Counted from the stretch's first letter, positions 18,400-27,736 are shown. The stretch is DNA of 64,000 bases from AV80 sp035536995 (GCA_035536995.1 DATLNB010000047.1:1-64000); one strand, 5' to 3'. The notes: a model not told the origin generated them from the letters alone. Made by a program: numbers and translations.

Positions 18400-18629
18400 T
18401 CGGGCGGTTGCCTGATCGCCTTGGTCTCCGTGACCAGCGCAGAAATTAGCTCGGGATGTTCCTGGAGCAGCTTCTTCATCTCAGTTCGCTCTTCTTCACT
18501 GCATTTCCCATGGGCAAACCTGGCGATCTTTTCCCGGAGCTCTGCCGGGATCGCCGCGCCGGTGCGACCCGCAACTTCGCGGGCGTCACCATCGAAGAAC
18601 TCCAACAGGGTTTTGAAATCATCATTCAC
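18396..18629 (-). CDS. Small anti-sigma-like helical protein
   Basis: A 77-residue helical protein beginning with GTG. Residues 28-70 (LREKIARFAHGKCSEEER, then LLQEHPEL) resemble the cytoplasmic N-terminal segments of anti-sigma factors and zf-HC2-type regulators, but only one Cys is present and there is no membrane helix. It follows the sigma factor gene by 156 bases and overlaps the GAF gene by 4 bases (ATGA). A role in controlling the upstream sigma factor is inferred from position and weak similarity only. The 156-base gap could hold an internal promoter, though no convincing -10/-35 pair was seen. Confidence 0.65.
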   Translation of the reverse strand: MNDDFKTLLEFFDGDAREVAGRTGAAIPAELREKIARFAHGKCSEEERTEMKKLLQEHPELISALVTETKAIRQPPE

Positions 18630-18785
18630 GGCAAAAGAGTGGTCAAAGAAAAACGGGAGTCAGGTCATGGTTAGGAGCCCACGAGCGGGTCACGGCGCGG
18701 TGGAGATTTACCGGCGGCATCCCGTTGTTTATGCTCAGTTCTTAGACTTTTCGCACAGCGCATTTTGCGAATTATCTTCCAGGGT

Positions 18786-19496
18786 TCAAAAAACATCCGA
18801 GGAACCGGCGCAAAGCTCGACGAAATCTTCCCAGCGCAGCTCGAGCCATGGATCGATCCGCTTTAGCTCCGCGAGGATGATCCGCGATACGCTCTGCCGC
18901 GTTCCGTCCAGCGTCCGGCTTACTTTCGATTCGTGCCAGCCCCACATCCGCGCGATCTCTCGCTGCGTGAGATCGTGCAGGTGAACCAGTTTCAACATCA
19001 GGACCGCGTCAGGCTCCTGCTTCGCGAAGGCGCGCTTGATCGCGTCCCGCAGGAGCTCGACGAGCCGTTGTTCGCTTGTTTCTTTTTCAGGTTGCGGCCG
19101 GCGATCGAAGAAATCTTCAGGCGAATCCGGCGAAGGCGATACGTCGACGCGAAAGCTTTGCCGCCGCTTAAGATCGACCAGCCGATTGGTTGCGACGGTA
19201 AGCAACCACGATTCGAGCGCGCACCGTCCCTGATATTTGGAGAGCAGCGGCTCGCGATTCCCGCGCGGGGCAAAACAATCAGCCCAAAGGTCGGCAACCA
19301 GGTCTTCCGCTTCGGTTTGGCTGGCGCCGCGGGCGCGAAGGACGCCGACGAGCTTGCCGTGGTAACGGGTCCGGAGTTCCGCTGCGGCGGCTGCGTCCGT
19401 GGCCAGAACCCGCTGGACGAACGCGAGATCCTGTTCATGGCGCGATGGAGCCAGGGCCTGCATAAGGAAAGGGAGGATGAAGTTGGCTTCCCGCAT
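18786..19496 (-). CDS. RNA polymerase sigma factor, ECF-like
   Basis: A 236-residue sigma-70 family factor with region 2 at about residues 40-110 (RTRYHGKLVGVLRA, TEAEDLVADLWAD, ESWLLTVATNRLVDLKRR) and region 4 at about 160-215 (LTQREIARMWGWHESKVSRTL). The frame continues upstream for 137 more codons, but that stretch reads through the tRNA-Arg gene, so the ATG at 19496 is chosen. Its start is 25 bases from the 3' end of that tRNA. As first gene of the sigma, small protein, GAF, subtilase, CobW-like, cyclase series it is the obvious candidate regulator of the operon. Confidence 0.88.
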   Translation of the reverse strand: MREANFILPFLMQALAPSRHEQDLAFVQRVLATDAAAAAELRTRYHGKLVGVLRARGASQTEAEDLVADLWADCFAPRGNREPLLSKYQGRCALESWLLTVATNRLVDLKRRQSFRVDVSPSPDSPEDFFDRRPQPEKETSEQRLVELLRDAIKRAFAKQEPDAVLMLKLVHLHDLTQREIARMWGWHESKVSRTLDGTRQSVSRIILAELKRIDPWLELRWEDFVELCAGSSDVF

Positions 19497-19521
19497 CGTC
19501 AATGATTTTGACCGCGCCGCG

Positions 19522-19595
19522 CGTGCCTGGAGGGATTCGAACCCCCAACCTGCTGATCCGAAGTCAGCTGCTCTATCCGGTTGAGCTACAGACAC
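19522..19595 (-). tRNA. tRNA-Arg (TCG)
   Basis: A full cloverleaf can be folded on the minus strand: acceptor GTGTCTG/CAGGCAC, D stem GCTC/GAGC, anticodon stem GCTGA/TCAGC with loop CTTCGGA (anticodon TCG, reading CGA/CGG), T loop TTCGAAT. The CCA end is not encoded. The sigma factor gene begins 25 bases downstream on the same strand. Confidence 0.95.
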
Positions 19596-19698
19596 TCGCG
19601 CGGTCAAGGTGTCGGAGCCAGCGAGAGCGTGCAAGTCACGAAGCGATGCCGTAATCGGGAAATGGGCGCTGTCCTGTGCAATATTTCCACCAGAGCCT

Positions 19699-21117
19699 AT
19701 GTATCTCCGCCTCATTACCGGCATTTCTTTGTTTGCGCTGTCCTTCGTCCCGCGGGGACACTCGTACGTTTTGGAAGATGAACCGTGGACACCGAACCGG
19801 ACCATCGTGATGCAATTGTCTCTGGGCGGGCCGAAAGCTTTGAACGACGGGTTCAGCTCCTTCAACCAATCGGCACTCGACGCCCTGAATATCTGGAACC
19901 AGCACACTCCGCATCTTCAGTTCGCCGGAATAATGAATTCCCCGGTCCCCGTCAGTGGGACTGACGACCTGATGTCAGTCGTATTTTCTTCAACCTTCAA
20001 CGGGGAGAGTTTCGGAACCGGGACGCTGGCCGTAACCCTGCTTTATTCGCGGCAACCAGGGGTACGGGAACAGACCGACACCTACTTCAACACGGCGTAT
20101 CCCTGGGATTCGTACCGCGGGCCGTTGCAGGCCGCGGAGGATTTTCATCGGGTAGCGATCCACGAATTCGGACACACCCTCGGGCTCGATCATCCCAATC
20201 AGGCCGGACAAAACGTAAGTGCCATCATGAATTCGTCGGTCAGCAACGTCGAAACCCTGCAACCGGACGACATCGCCGGAGCGCAGGCGCTCTCCGGGCC
20301 GCCCTATCAGACGTCGGTAAATGCGCCGGTTCTTCAAAACATTTCGACACGCAGCTTTGTCGGGACCGGTGACAATGTCCTGATTGGCGGCTTCATTATT
20401 CAGGGGACGCAACCGGCGACCGTGATCCTTCGTGGGATTGGTTACTCCCTGAGCGCTTTCGGGATTACAAATGCGCTGGCCGACCCGGTGATCACGGTTT
20501 TCAACTCAAGCAACCAGCAGGTGGCGACGAACGACGATTGGTTTACGAGCGCGAATGCCAGCACCATCGCGAGCTACCGGCTCGATCCGCCGAGTAGTAT
20601 CGAATCGGCGCTCCTCCTTACTTTGAACCCCGGTTCCTATACCGCCGTCGTCCGCGGCTACTCGGATTCGAGCACGCCGGCCTCCACCGGCATCGCGTTG
20701 TTCGAGCTTTACGATCTCCACACGACCGGGGGCCGCGCCGGAAATGTTTCTACCCGGGGACGGGTGGGCACTGGCGGAAGCGTTTTGATTGGCGGATTCA
20801 TCATTGGCGGAGGGCAGGCCAAGCAGGTCATCATTCGGGCGCTAGGGCCCAGCCTCGCAAATTCCGGCGTTGCTAACGCGATCGCCGATCCGACTCTTGA
20901 ACTGCACAACGCGAATGGCGCGACGTTGCAGACGAACAACAATTGGCAGGAGAGTCCGGACGCCGGCACGATATCGAGCCAGGGCTTCGCGCCGGCCGAT
21001 GCGCGCGAGTCTGCTCTGCTCGCCACCCTCAATCCCGGCAGCTTCACCGCGGTCGTCCAGAACGCGAACGGGGTGACCGGCGTAGGGTTGGTGGAGGTCT
21101 ACGACTTAAGCCCCTGA
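19699..21117 (+). CDS. Secreted matrixin-like zinc metalloprotease with two C-terminal modules
   Basis: A 472-residue secreted protein. A signal peptide covers about residues 1-22 from the ATG at 19699; an upstream in-frame ATG at 19609 lies beside the tRNA and would bury the signal, so it is rejected. The protease domain (about 23-205) has the metzincin zinc site HEFGHTLGLDH (His155, Glu156, His159, His165) and a Met-turn AIMNSSV. Two copies of a module of about 120 residues follow (DNA 20338-20720 and 20742-21114), each with an STRG/STRS opening, LIGGFII, GPSL or GYSL, ALADP/AIADP, NxNW/NDDW and a closing VEVYDL-type strand. The same module ends two other secreted proteins in this window. 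Confidence 0.88.
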   Translation: MYLRLITGISLFALSFVPRGHSYVLEDEPWTPNRTIVMQLSLGGPKALNDGFSSFNQSALDALNIWNQHTPHLQFAGIMNSPVPVSGTDDLMSVVFSSTFNGESFGTGTLAVTLLYSRQPGVREQTDTYFNTAYPWDSYRGPLQAAEDFHRVAIHEFGHTLGLDHPNQAGQNVSAIMNSSVSNVETLQPDDIAGAQALSGPPYQTSVNAPVLQNISTRSFVGTGDNVLIGGFIIQGTQPATVILRGIGYSLSAFGITNALADPVITVFNSSNQQVATNDDWFTSANASTIASYRLDPPSSIESALLLTLNPGSYTAVVRGYSDSSTPASTGIALFELYDLHTTGGRAGNVSTRGRVGTGGSVLIGGFIIGGGQAKQVIIRALGPSLANSGVANAIADPTLELHNANGATLQTNNNWQESPDAGTISSQGFAPADARESALLATLNPGSFTAVVQNANGVTGVGLVEVYDLSP

Positions 21118-21127
21118 CGATTCGAAC

Positions 21128-23431
21128 TCAGGGCAGATTGTAAACCTCGGCAAGAGCAACGCCGGTGCTGGATCCTTTCCCGCGAACGATCGCCGTATAA
21201 TTCCCGGGCGCGAGAGACGTGAGGATTGCTGCTTCATCGGGATTGCCCGGGGCAAGTCCGGCCGTCACCAGCTCAGCCGACCCGGAATCCGTGATCCAAC
21301 TGTCATTCGTGCGGAGGGTGGCGCCATTGCTGTCGTGCAATTCAAGAACCGGATCGGCTAAGGGGTCGGCAATCCCGGCACTGCTCAACGATGGACCAAG
21401 CGCGCGTGTCGCGATGTGCCCGCTGGAGCCAGTGCCGACGATAAATCCGCCGATGAGGACGTCGTCGCCAGTGCTGACAAAGCCCCGTGTGCTAATGTTC
21501 GCGACCATCGAATTTGCGGCCTGAACGAGATCGTACATCTCGACGAGACCGACGCCGGTCGCGTTATTTTTCCCCCGGACAATCGCGGTGTAAGCCCCGG
21601 GCAACAGGGTTTGGACAAGGGCGGCTTCCTTGTTGTTGTCAGGCGCGATTCCATTTGACCTAAGCTCCGCGGCTGCGGCGACGTCGCTCTCCCAATCGTC
21701 GTTCGTGGCAACGATGGAACCATCCGGGCCATGAAGCTCGAGCAAGGGATCAGCCAGGACGCCGCTGAGGCCGGCGTTGGTCAACGACGGGCCAATGCCG
21801 CGGATCGCGATCCGTTTTGGTTCCGCGCCGGTGATGATGAAACCGCCTATCAAAACCCCTTCGCCACTGAGCACCCGCATTCGCGTGGAGACGTTGATAA
21901 GAGACGACTGCTCGCCCGTGAAAATATTGTCATAGACGTAGCCCGCAATTTTTCGGCCTTGCTCGATACCCGCGGTTTTGTCGAACGCCCAATGAATTCC
22001 AAGATAGATGCGGCTCTGGCCATTCTCTTCCTCGGCCTCGGACAGGGAATTAAAATGGCGCGGCTTGAGGTCGCGGATGTTTCCGCCGTTATCGACGGTC
22101 ACGCCGTTAAATTCGTCCGACGTAAACGTGAACGCGATATCGTCCGTGTGGTAGTAGCGCCGGAGGGTTTCGAACAGGGCTCCGCCGAAGGTCGCGTGCC
22201 CCGATGGATAGGCGGGGAAGGGAGGCGTGAAGTTAGGTCCGGTCAGATTGCTCGCAGGAGCGCCAAGGGGATGGAAGGTGGGATCCCCAATCGTGGCCAG
22301 GTTACCATCGCCGGCGCCGGAAGGACCTGTCCCGGCATCGGATTCGCGAATGCCGGTAACGGGCCGCCAGAATTGATAGAAGAATTTCGATTCCCAGGAG
22401 GCGATTCCAGCATCAGCCATGGAAACGTTAACCAGCGCGAGAAGGCGGGCCATCTCGAGCGCGTTCCGGTCCGTGCCTTTTTGCTTCGCGATATGCATCG
22501 TGATCTGATTGTAAAGCCGCGGGGGCGCGCACAGGCTGGGTGTTCCATCGTAAGCCCAGAAGATCCCCATTTCCGTCTGGTCGGAGGTCCGAACCGTCGG
22601 CGTATTGATGCCATCACCTCCGAGTGCCTTCACTTCGTTGTAGGCAACGGTGTATTCTACGCTGTCCAAAGCGGGGGGCGCCGGTGTCCGAAACTGATTG
22701 GCCGATTGTAGGACAAAGGGCGTGACCTGGCTCCAATTCGCGCCTAGGGCCAGGGGGATCTGGCTGATCGGGTCCTGGCGCCATTTGCCGGCTTCGTTAC
22801 TCGGGAGGAACTCCTGGCCCACGCGCGGCTCGGCATGCGCTGAACCATCGTTCGCACGCAGATTAAGGATGCCCGCCGCGGTCTGATGTCCGAGTTCAAT
22901 TCCCTCAGCTTTGGCGGAGCCGGAATCGATGTTAGCGAGGTCGTCAGCGAGCGCCTGGTCGAAGGCAGCGGCTTGGGACGGGAACATGGCGGTCAACGTA
23001 TCCCTTGCCGCCTGGGCGATGGCCGCGCTCATGGAAGCCGTCTTCACCGGGCTAATGGTGCTGAAACTTTTGTAGCCCCCCGCAATCGCATTCACGCTGT
23101 CGAACATCGCGATGTGCACGATCGCGATCGCACGGCTGGACCGCGCCGGCCCGACTTGTTCGCCAAATATACGCGGGTCACCCGGGGGAACCGGGGTGTG
23201 ATCGAGACCGCTCGCGTCGATTGCGATCTGATTCCACCGGGCAAGAACATCCGCCGGGTCATCACCGCCGTGAGCGGGCACCGCGGGGGAGGTAACGCGC
23301 GCTGCCGCTTCGAATTGCGGTCCAAAAAAATCCTGAAGATTTCGTGTCCGCGGTGAGGCCGAGGAAGAGAACGTAAGCGCAATCGTGACGCCAGAAAGAG
23401 CGCTAATCGCTTTTCGGAATCGAATATTCAT
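21128..23431 (-). CDS. Vanadium-dependent haloperoxidase-like (PAP2 superfamily) secreted protein with two C-terminal modules
   Basis: A 767-residue protein with a signal peptide, an enzymatic part (about residues 60-510) and two C-terminal modules. Enzyme hallmarks: FWRPVTGIR, the phosphate/vanadate loop PAYPSGHATFGGA and SRIYLGIHWAFDKTAG, the signature of bacterial vanadium haloperoxidases and related phosphatases. The start at 23431 puts a basic N region (NIRFRK) and hydrophobic core in signal-peptide position; an ATG at 23497 would add 22 residues. Two modules of the window's recurrent type occupy 21528-21895 and 21131-21499. Whether it oxidises halide or hydrolyses phosphate esters cannot be told from these motifs. 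It converges on the matrixin-like gene with a 10-base gap. Confidence 0.87.
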   Translation of the reverse strand: MNIRFRKAISALSGVTIALTFSSSASPRTRNLQDFFGPQFEAAARVTSPAVPAHGGDDPADVLARWNQIAIDASGLDHTPVPPGDPRIFGEQVGPARSSRAIAIVHIAMFDSVNAIAGGYKSFSTISPVKTASMSAAIAQAARDTLTAMFPSQAAAFDQALADDLANIDSGSAKAEGIELGHQTAAGILNLRANDGSAHAEPRVGQEFLPSNEAGKWRQDPISQIPLALGANWSQVTPFVLQSANQFRTPAPPALDSVEYTVAYNEVKALGGDGINTPTVRTSDQTEMGIFWAYDGTPSLCAPPRLYNQITMHIAKQKGTDRNALEMARLLALVNVSMADAGIASWESKFFYQFWRPVTGIRESDAGTGPSGAGDGNLATIGDPTFHPLGAPASNLTGPNFTPPFPAYPSGHATFGGALFETLRRYYHTDDIAFTFTSDEFNGVTVDNGGNIRDLKPRHFNSLSEAEEENGQSRIYLGIHWAFDKTAGIEQGRKIAGYVYDNIFTGEQSSLINVSTRMRVLSGEGVLIGGFIITGAEPKRIAIRGIGPSLTNAGLSGVLADPLLELHGPDGSIVATNDDWESDVAAAAELRSNGIAPDNNKEAALVQTLLPGAYTAIVRGKNNATGVGLVEMYDLVQAANSMVANISTRGFVSTGDDVLIGGFIVGTGSSGHIATRALGPSLSSAGIADPLADPVLELHDSNGATLRTNDSWITDSGSAELVTAGLAPGNPDEAAILTSLAPGNYTAIVRGKGSSTGVALAEVYNLP

Positions 23432-23637
23432 AGAGGTGCGCTCTTCGGGCCGCCGGGGGGGAAGGGACACGGAGCGAGTATTGGTATTTCTGGGCATATT
23501 CGAAAAACTCCGCGCAAGGCAAGCTTATAGACGAAACTCTCAAATTTTTGCGGGGGACGGCCGGGGGTGGCCGCACTTGAAAAAGCTTAATCGGATTGAC
23601 GTCGGAGGGATGCAGGTCGAGTGAGAGCGGGTGCTTT

Positions 23638-24123
23638 ATGGATGCGCTTTGTAGTTATCTAAACGATCATCTGGCGGGGTCCGTCGGCGCGCTCGAATTG
23701 ATGGATCGCCTGGTCGACGCCCACCGCGACAAACCGATGGGGAGTTTTTTTGAAACATTGCGTGGCGAAATTCAGGCCGACCAGGACCAGTTGAAAGGCC
23801 TTCTGGAAAAACTCGGGGGACATGAAAGCTCCGTGCGCAAGGCGGGGGCCTGGATCGCGGAGAAACTATCCCGGCCGAAGATTGACCTTGAAAGCGATCC
23901 TGACGAAACCAACGTCGGATTACTTCTTGCCCTGGAAGCGCTCGTCCTCGGGATAACAGGGAAACGCTCGCTCTGGCGTGCCCTTGGTGCCGCGTCCCGA
24001 ACGGTTCCGGAGTTAGCCCGCCTCGATTACTCCGGACTCGAAAAGCGCGCGATCGAGCAGTGCGAACGGGTGGAAGCAAAGCGGCTCGAGCTGGCGCGCA
24101 CTGTCTTTCTCCCGCGGGATTGA
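23638..24123 (+). CDS. Hypothetical four-helix protein
   Basis: A 161-residue soluble protein, not assigned to a family. It reads as four long amphipathic helices (about 5-30, 38-62, 100-122, 132-155) and is rich in Glu, Asp, Leu and Arg. This recalls ferritin-like or other four-helix bundle folds, but a complete set of di-iron Glu/His ligands is not evident. The ATG at 23638 is preferred over the in-frame TTG at 23596. It stands alone between the divergent haloperoxidase-like gene and the sigma-factor gene. Confidence 0.75.
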   Translation: MDALCSYLNDHLAGSVGALELMDRLVDAHRDKPMGSFFETLRGEIQADQDQLKGLLEKLGGHESSVRKAGAWIAEKLSRPKIDLESDPDETNVGLLLALEALVLGITGKRSLWRALGAASRTVPELARLDYSGLEKRAIEQCERVEAKRLELARTVFLPRD

Positions 24124-24220
24124 GCGGTAAATAACCGGGCCGCAGAAGAGGCTCCGCCATTTTTAGCTTGAGTGCCCGGGCGGGAGCAATCACGCTGAAA
24201 ACGTGAGAGCTACGTCCGTC

Positions 24221-24976
24221 ATGGAGAGCCCGACGCCTCTGACCCACTTTGCCACCACGCGCTGGAGCCTGATTCGGCAACGCTATCTTCCCGGGGAAAA
24301 TCGCAGCAAAATCGACCCGGGCCTCGCGCAGCTTTGCCAGATTTATTGGCGCCCAATTTTCACTTTCATCTACCGGCGGGGATACTCGGCTCCCGATGCG
24401 CAGGACCTGACGCAGGATTTTTTTCTGATGCTGCTGGAAGGCAAGCTCCTGGAAATGGCTGATCCAGAACGGGGCCGTTTCCGTTCCCTCCTTTTGCGAT
24501 CGCTAAAAAACTTTTTGATCGACGCAGCGGTGAAGCGACGCCGGCACAAGCGCGGAGGGCAGGTCCAGTTTGTTTCGTGGGAGAAATGGATGGCCGATGC
24601 CCCGCCTCAGTTGTCACTGCCGTCCAGCGCGGTGGAATCGTCGCCGCCGGAAGCGCTGTTTGACGCCGGTTGGGCGGCGGCCATCGCAGAAGAAGCGTTG
24701 CGCCGACTCCGCTTGGAATGCGAAAGCAAGGGCCGGCGCCGGGTTTACGAAGTCCTGCATACCTACCTTACGGCTGAGCGGACTGAGACCTGTTATGAAG
24801 GACTGTCGCGGGCTCTCGGAGTTCCCGAAGCTTCAGTCAAGAGTCTGCTTCACCATTTCCGGACGCGCTATCGCACGCTTCTTCGCGAGGAGATCGCCAA
24901 GACCGTCGAGTCGGAGGCGAACGTAGACGAAGAAATCCGTTATCTTTGCGCCACCCTCAGCGCCGCCGCCGGGTAG
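24221..24976 (+). CDS. RNA polymerase sigma factor of ECF type paired with Ser/Thr kinase
   Basis: A 251-residue sigma-70 family protein of the type common in Planctomycetes and Verrucomicrobia: FATTRWSLI opening, region 2 about residues 35-95 (YWRPIFTFIYRRGYSAPDAQDLTQDFF, then RFRSLLLRSLKNFLIDA) and region 4 about 175-230 (LSRALGVPEASVKSLLHHFR). An in-frame GTG at 24203 is an alternative start. The Ser/Thr kinase gene starts 6 bases after the stop; such ECF-kinase pairs are typical, and phosphorylation of the sigma factor by the kinase is the usual hypothesis. Confidence 0.92.
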   Translation: MESPTPLTHFATTRWSLIRQRYLPGENRSKIDPGLAQLCQIYWRPIFTFIYRRGYSAPDAQDLTQDFFLMLLEGKLLEMADPERGRFRSLLLRSLKNFLIDAAVKRRRHKRGGQVQFVSWEKWMADAPPQLSLPSSAVESSPPEALFDAGWAAAIAEEALRRLRLECESKGRRRVYEVLHTYLTAERTETCYEGLSRALGVPEASVKSLLHHFRTRYRTLLREEIAKTVESEANVDEEIRYLCATLSAAAG

Positions 24977-24982
24977 GCGCTC

Positions 24983-27724
24983 ATGCCACGGGGACCCTCC
25001 AGCGATTCGTCTTTTTCCGTAACCGTAGAGCCGCAGATTTGCTCGCGGTGCCATACCGTTTCACGACTGACTAACGGCCTTTGCCTCAACTGCCTCCTGC
25101 GCGGCGCGCTGAGTGAGGAAACTGCCCCGGCCGGCAAGGAGGCCTTCAAGGAAGTACTCTCCGCGGTCCAGTCGCGGGACGGGGATTGGCACATCGCCGA
25201 TCACGAGATCCTGCACGAGATCGCGCGAGGCGGGATGGGGGTCGTTTACCAGGCGCAAGAACCTCATTCCGGCCGAATCGTCGCGCTAAAGTGCGTTCTC
25301 GCCTTTCACGACGATTCAGACCATCTCCTGGCGCGATTCCGGCGGGAGGCGGAAACGGCCGCCCGGCTGGATCATCCGAACATCGTCCCGATTTATCAGA
25401 TCGGGGAGACGGCTGACGGGTTCCCGTATTACACGATGAAGTACGCGCCCGGCGGGAGTCTGCTTGGGGCGCGCGGTCCTCTTCGCCAGCACCCGCGGGA
25501 AAGTGTCGAGCTCATGGCGAAAGTCGCGCGGGCCGTCCACTACGCGCATGAGCACGGGGTTCTCCACCGGGACCTAAAACCCGGCAATATTCTCCTGGAT
25601 AATCAGGGGCAACCGATGGTGAGCGATTTCGGCTTGGCCAGATGTGAAACCGTCTCCGGTGATCTCACCCGGTCGCTGAGCAGCTTCGGCACGCCTGGCT
25701 ATATCGCCCCCGAACAGGCTGACGGTCCCGCGGCCAACCTCACCCCAGCCGCCGATATTTACAGCCTCGGTGCCATCTTGTTTGAGCTCCTGACCGGCCG
25801 GACGCCATTCGTCGGCGATAACGCGTTTGCGGTAATGAAGCAATCGGCTGACGAGCCCGCGCCGAAGGTGCGATCCCTGGCGCCGCGGGTCCATCGCGAT
25901 CTGGAGAAAATATGCGAACGGTGCCTGGAGCGGGAGCCGCGCGATCGATATCAGTCCGCTGCGGCCCTCGGGCACGATCTGGAGCAGTGGCTGGCGGGGG
26001 AACCGATCAGCGCCACGATCGTCCCTCCATGGAGGCGCGTAGCGCGATGGGCGGGCCGGCACCAGAAACTTGCGGCCGCGTTATCCGTAGTTGCTCTCAT
26101 GGCGGCAATAGCAATCGGGTGGCAGGTCTACAGTGCACGCCTCCGCTCCATGATGCACGAAACTGTCGTTGCTTCACGGTCGACTGTTGTCCTGCCGTTT
26201 TTCGACATCGATCGGGTCGGCCGGGACGACGCGGTAGCCCGGTTGGTGGGAGCTCAGCTCAAAGAGCGCCTGGTTGCTCTGGGCCCGGCGCAGGTGGAGC
26301 TGGCTGATTCAGGTCCGCCGATCAATTGGGCCGCGCCCGACACGATCCGCGTGGGCGGGCGGATCGCGAAAGCCCGAACCGTCATAAGCGGCACAATCCG
26401 CAACACCGAAAACGGGAAACGGATCTCGCTGCGACTTCGCAATGCGGCTGATGGGACCCCGCTATTCACCAAAGTATTAGTCCTGGAGACTGCCAACGCG
26501 CCCGTGGTGACTGACGACCTCGCCCGCAGCCTCTACGCGCTCATCAGCGCTTCCGACTGGTCCTCAGTCACCGAAGCAACCGCGGACGCGGTTTGCAACA
26601 ACCCCGAAGCGAAAGAGCATATTCTGGCCGGGCGCAATTTGCTTAACCGCGCTTCAAACACCTCGGACTGCGACGGGGCGATCGATCTGTTCAGGCGGGC
26701 CCTGGCGAAAACGCCTAATTCGGTTCTCGGCCATGTCTATTTGTCTTACGCGGCCGCCGGCCGAACCCACTACAACTCTGATGCGAGTTTTCTCACTCTC
26801 GCCGAACAGGAAGCGGATCGGGCTCTTACGCTTTCAGCCGAGTCTGGCGAGGCCCACCGGGCAAAAGCCGCCGTCTATTACCAGCAAGGGCGTTTTTCTG
26901 ACGCGCTTGAAGAAGAAATAAAATGCATCGAGTTCGGTGGACTCGACGAGAAGGTCGCAAACTTCATCGGGCGAACCCTGGATACCCTTGGGCGACCGGA
27001 GCTGGCTCTAAAATGGTGCGAAGTTCCGTTGCGGACGCCGCGGACTCCCGGCGAAGTGGAATGGGTCATCGGCGATTGCTGGATGAAATTAGGTGACGAC
27101 GGGCGCGCGCTCGAAGCCTATCGGCGTTCCTACGAGCTCCATCCCGATATGCCGCACGGGCCGATGGGTATCTCGCACATTTACTTGCTCCAGGCTGACT
27201 TTGACAAAGCGCGCGCGGCTTTGCGCCAGCTGGAGAAAGTTCGCGACGCCGGCGAATCCGACAAGCTCGCCGCAGAGATAGAATTCTTTGCCCGCGATTT
27301 CACGAAAGCCCGCGTGCGTTACGAGGCACTCGCTGCACATGACCCTGAGGGCGGGGGATTGTTCTGGGGGTCGATTAGCTACAAATCCGCCCTCGCCCGG
27401 ATACATCAGGAACGCGGCGAGGCTGCCCAGGCAAACGACCTTCTGCGCCATTGCCTCGCGCGCGAATTTAAGGCGACAGCGCTTGAGCCCGCGAATGCGG
27501 AGCCGCTTTATCGTCGCGCAGCCGTCGAAGCGATGCTCGGCATGCCGGATGCCGCCTTCCAGCACCTGCGCCGCGCCGTCGAGCTGGGCTGGCTTGATTA
27601 CCGTTCTTTTAGACTGGACCCCCGCTTTGATTCGTTGCGCGCTCGGCCTGAGTTCGAACAAATCGCTTCTGCCATGTCGAATAATGTCAGGGCAAAAAGG
27701 GCTCAGCTACAACCAGCAGACTAA
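24983..27724 (+). CDS. Membrane Ser/Thr protein kinase with zinc ribbon and TPR domain
   Basis: A 913-residue transmembrane kinase. Residues 20-40 hold a CxxC...CxxC zinc ribbon (CSRC, CLNC). The kinase domain (about 75-340) has the glycine loop ARGGMGVVY, the VAIK-type lysine (IVALKC), HRDLKPGN with catalytic Asp197, DFG as SDFGLAR and an intact APEQ. A single membrane helix lies at about 363-385. The extracytoplasmic part begins with a TolB/FlgO-like segment (about 395-515) and continues with TPR repeats (about 545-895). Together with the sigma gene 6 bases upstream it forms a probable envelope-to-transcription pathway. A small leader-peptide-like gene starts 12 bases after its stop. Confidence 0.94.
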   Translation: MPRGPSSDSSFSVTVEPQICSRCHTVSRLTNGLCLNCLLRGALSEETAPAGKEAFKEVLSAVQSRDGDWHIADHEILHEIARGGMGVVYQAQEPHSGRIVALKCVLAFHDDSDHLLARFRREAETAARLDHPNIVPIYQIGETADGFPYYTMKYAPGGSLLGARGPLRQHPRESVELMAKVARAVHYAHEHGVLHRDLKPGNILLDNQGQPMVSDFGLARCETVSGDLTRSLSSFGTPGYIAPEQADGPAANLTPAADIYSLGAILFELLTGRTPFVGDNAFAVMKQSADEPAPKVRSLAPRVHRDLEKICERCLEREPRDRYQSAAALGHDLEQWLAGEPISATIVPPWRRVARWAGRHQKLAAALSVVALMAAIAIGWQVYSARLRSMMHETVVASRSTVVLPFFDIDRVGRDDAVARLVGAQLKERLVALGPAQVELADSGPPINWAAPDTIRVGGRIAKARTVISGTIRNTENGKRISLRLRNAADGTPLFTKVLVLETANAPVVTDDLARSLYALISASDWSSVTEATADAVCNNPEAKEHILAGRNLLNRASNTSDCDGAIDLFRRALAKTPNSVLGHVYLSYAAAGRTHYNSDASFLTLAEQEADRALTLSAESGEAHRAKAAVYYQQGRFSDALEEEIKCIEFGGLDEKVANFIGRTLDTLGRPELALKWCEVPLRTPRTPGEVEWVIGDCWMKLGDDGRALEAYRRSYELHPDMPHGPMGISHIYLLQADFDKARAALRQLEKVRDAGESDKLAAEIEFFARDFTKARVRYEALAAHDPEGGGLFWGSISYKSALARIHQERGEAAQANDLLRHCLAREFKATALEPANAEPLYRRAAVEAMLGMPDAAFQHLRRAVELGWLDYRSFRLDPRFDSLRARPEFEQIASAMSNNVRAKRAQLQPAD

Positions 27725-27736
27725 CGAATAAAAAGT

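Noticed and set aside
18786..19907. Sigma factor extended to 373 residues
   Set aside because: The extra N-terminal stretch reads through tRNA-Arg(TCG) in antisense-like sequence and has no protein-family match; the ATG at 19496 fits.
21731..22711. A 326-codon plus-strand open frame
   Set aside because: Antisense to the haloperoxidase-like gene, whose motifs and signal peptide are clear.
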